From contig CAYSKJ010000185.1 of the NCBI GenBank assembly GCA_964431655.1, forward strand, positions 1-5,905: DNA of 5,905 nt, read 5' to 3'. The number at the start of each line of letters is the position of its first letter. Within the stretch, counting starts at the first letter, position 1. Positions 5,887 to 5,905 of the stretch are shown in pieces. The stretch is from CAYMEV01 sp964431655 [NCBI: uncultured bacterium] (GTDB taxonomy: Bacteria > CAYMEV01). The position numbers were made by a program, and so were the translations under genes. The notes under the pieces are model-generated. The model was given only the letters and a program-made list of their open reading frames with translations, was not told the origin of the DNA and ran no database searches.

Positions 5887-5905
5887 ATGAATATTCTTAT
5901 CGTTG
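5887..5905 (+). CDS. Start of another gene, probably a response regulator, cut by the window edge
   Basis: Only six codons are visible (M-N-I-L-I-V, then a codon starting with G). The ATG lies three bases after the receiver stop codon and has GGAGG (5874-5878) eight bases upstream, so it is a real start in the same operon. MNILIV followed by a G-initial codon is the classic beginning of a receiver domain (MNILIVDD or VED). I infer a second response regulator, perhaps one carrying the output domain missing from the first. The identification rests on six residues only. Confidence 0.55.

Overview
The window reads as ordinary bacterial chromosome of moderate GC. It has strong GGAGG-type ribosome binding sites, sigma70-like promoters, Sec signal peptides and heavy use of AGG/AGA arginine and ATA isoleucine codons. 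The phylum cannot be fixed from this. A bacterial PC4/YdbC protein, a TPR protein with a signal peptide and a sensor kinase with a solute-binding domain would fit a spirochaete, a Nitrospirota or Deltaproteobacteria-like lineage, or a Gram-positive anaerobe. I see no mobile element, CRISPR array, tRNA or rRNA.

Layout. Bases 1-939 (+) are the 3' part of a gene of unknown function that begins before the window. Four genes follow on the minus strand. Read in their own direction they are a PC4/YdbC-type single-stranded DNA-binding protein (3089 to 2820), a small three-helix membrane protein (2635 to 2399), a likely terminator near 2340-2376, a secreted TPR protein (2124 to 1336) and a small cupin (1290 to 964). 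The TPR and cupin genes are 45 bp apart and probably form an operon. The cupin and the first gene converge with 24 bp between them.

From 3443 to the right end (+) lies a signalling operon. It encodes a membrane sensor histidine kinase with a periplasmic solute-binding domain, a PAS domain, HisKA and HATPase_c. A stand-alone CheY/DivK-like receiver overlaps it by an ATGA junction. A third gene starts 3 bp later, and its visible first codons (MNILIV) look like another response regulator. The likely flow is ligand binding outside, autophosphorylation of H470, then transfer to D53 of the lone receiver and perhaps on to the next protein. No DNA-binding output domain is visible.

The most notable non-coding feature is a perfect 20-bp palindrome (3405-3424) that covers the -10 element of a good promoter (TTGACT, 17 bp, CATAAT) just upstream of the kinase. 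It is a candidate operator. The 353-bp region between the divergent PC4 and kinase genes also holds a possibly broken small minus-strand ORF and an imperfect direct repeat. I found no clearly novel multi-gene system; the unknown first gene, the degenerate cupin and the kinase-receiver operon are the best leads.
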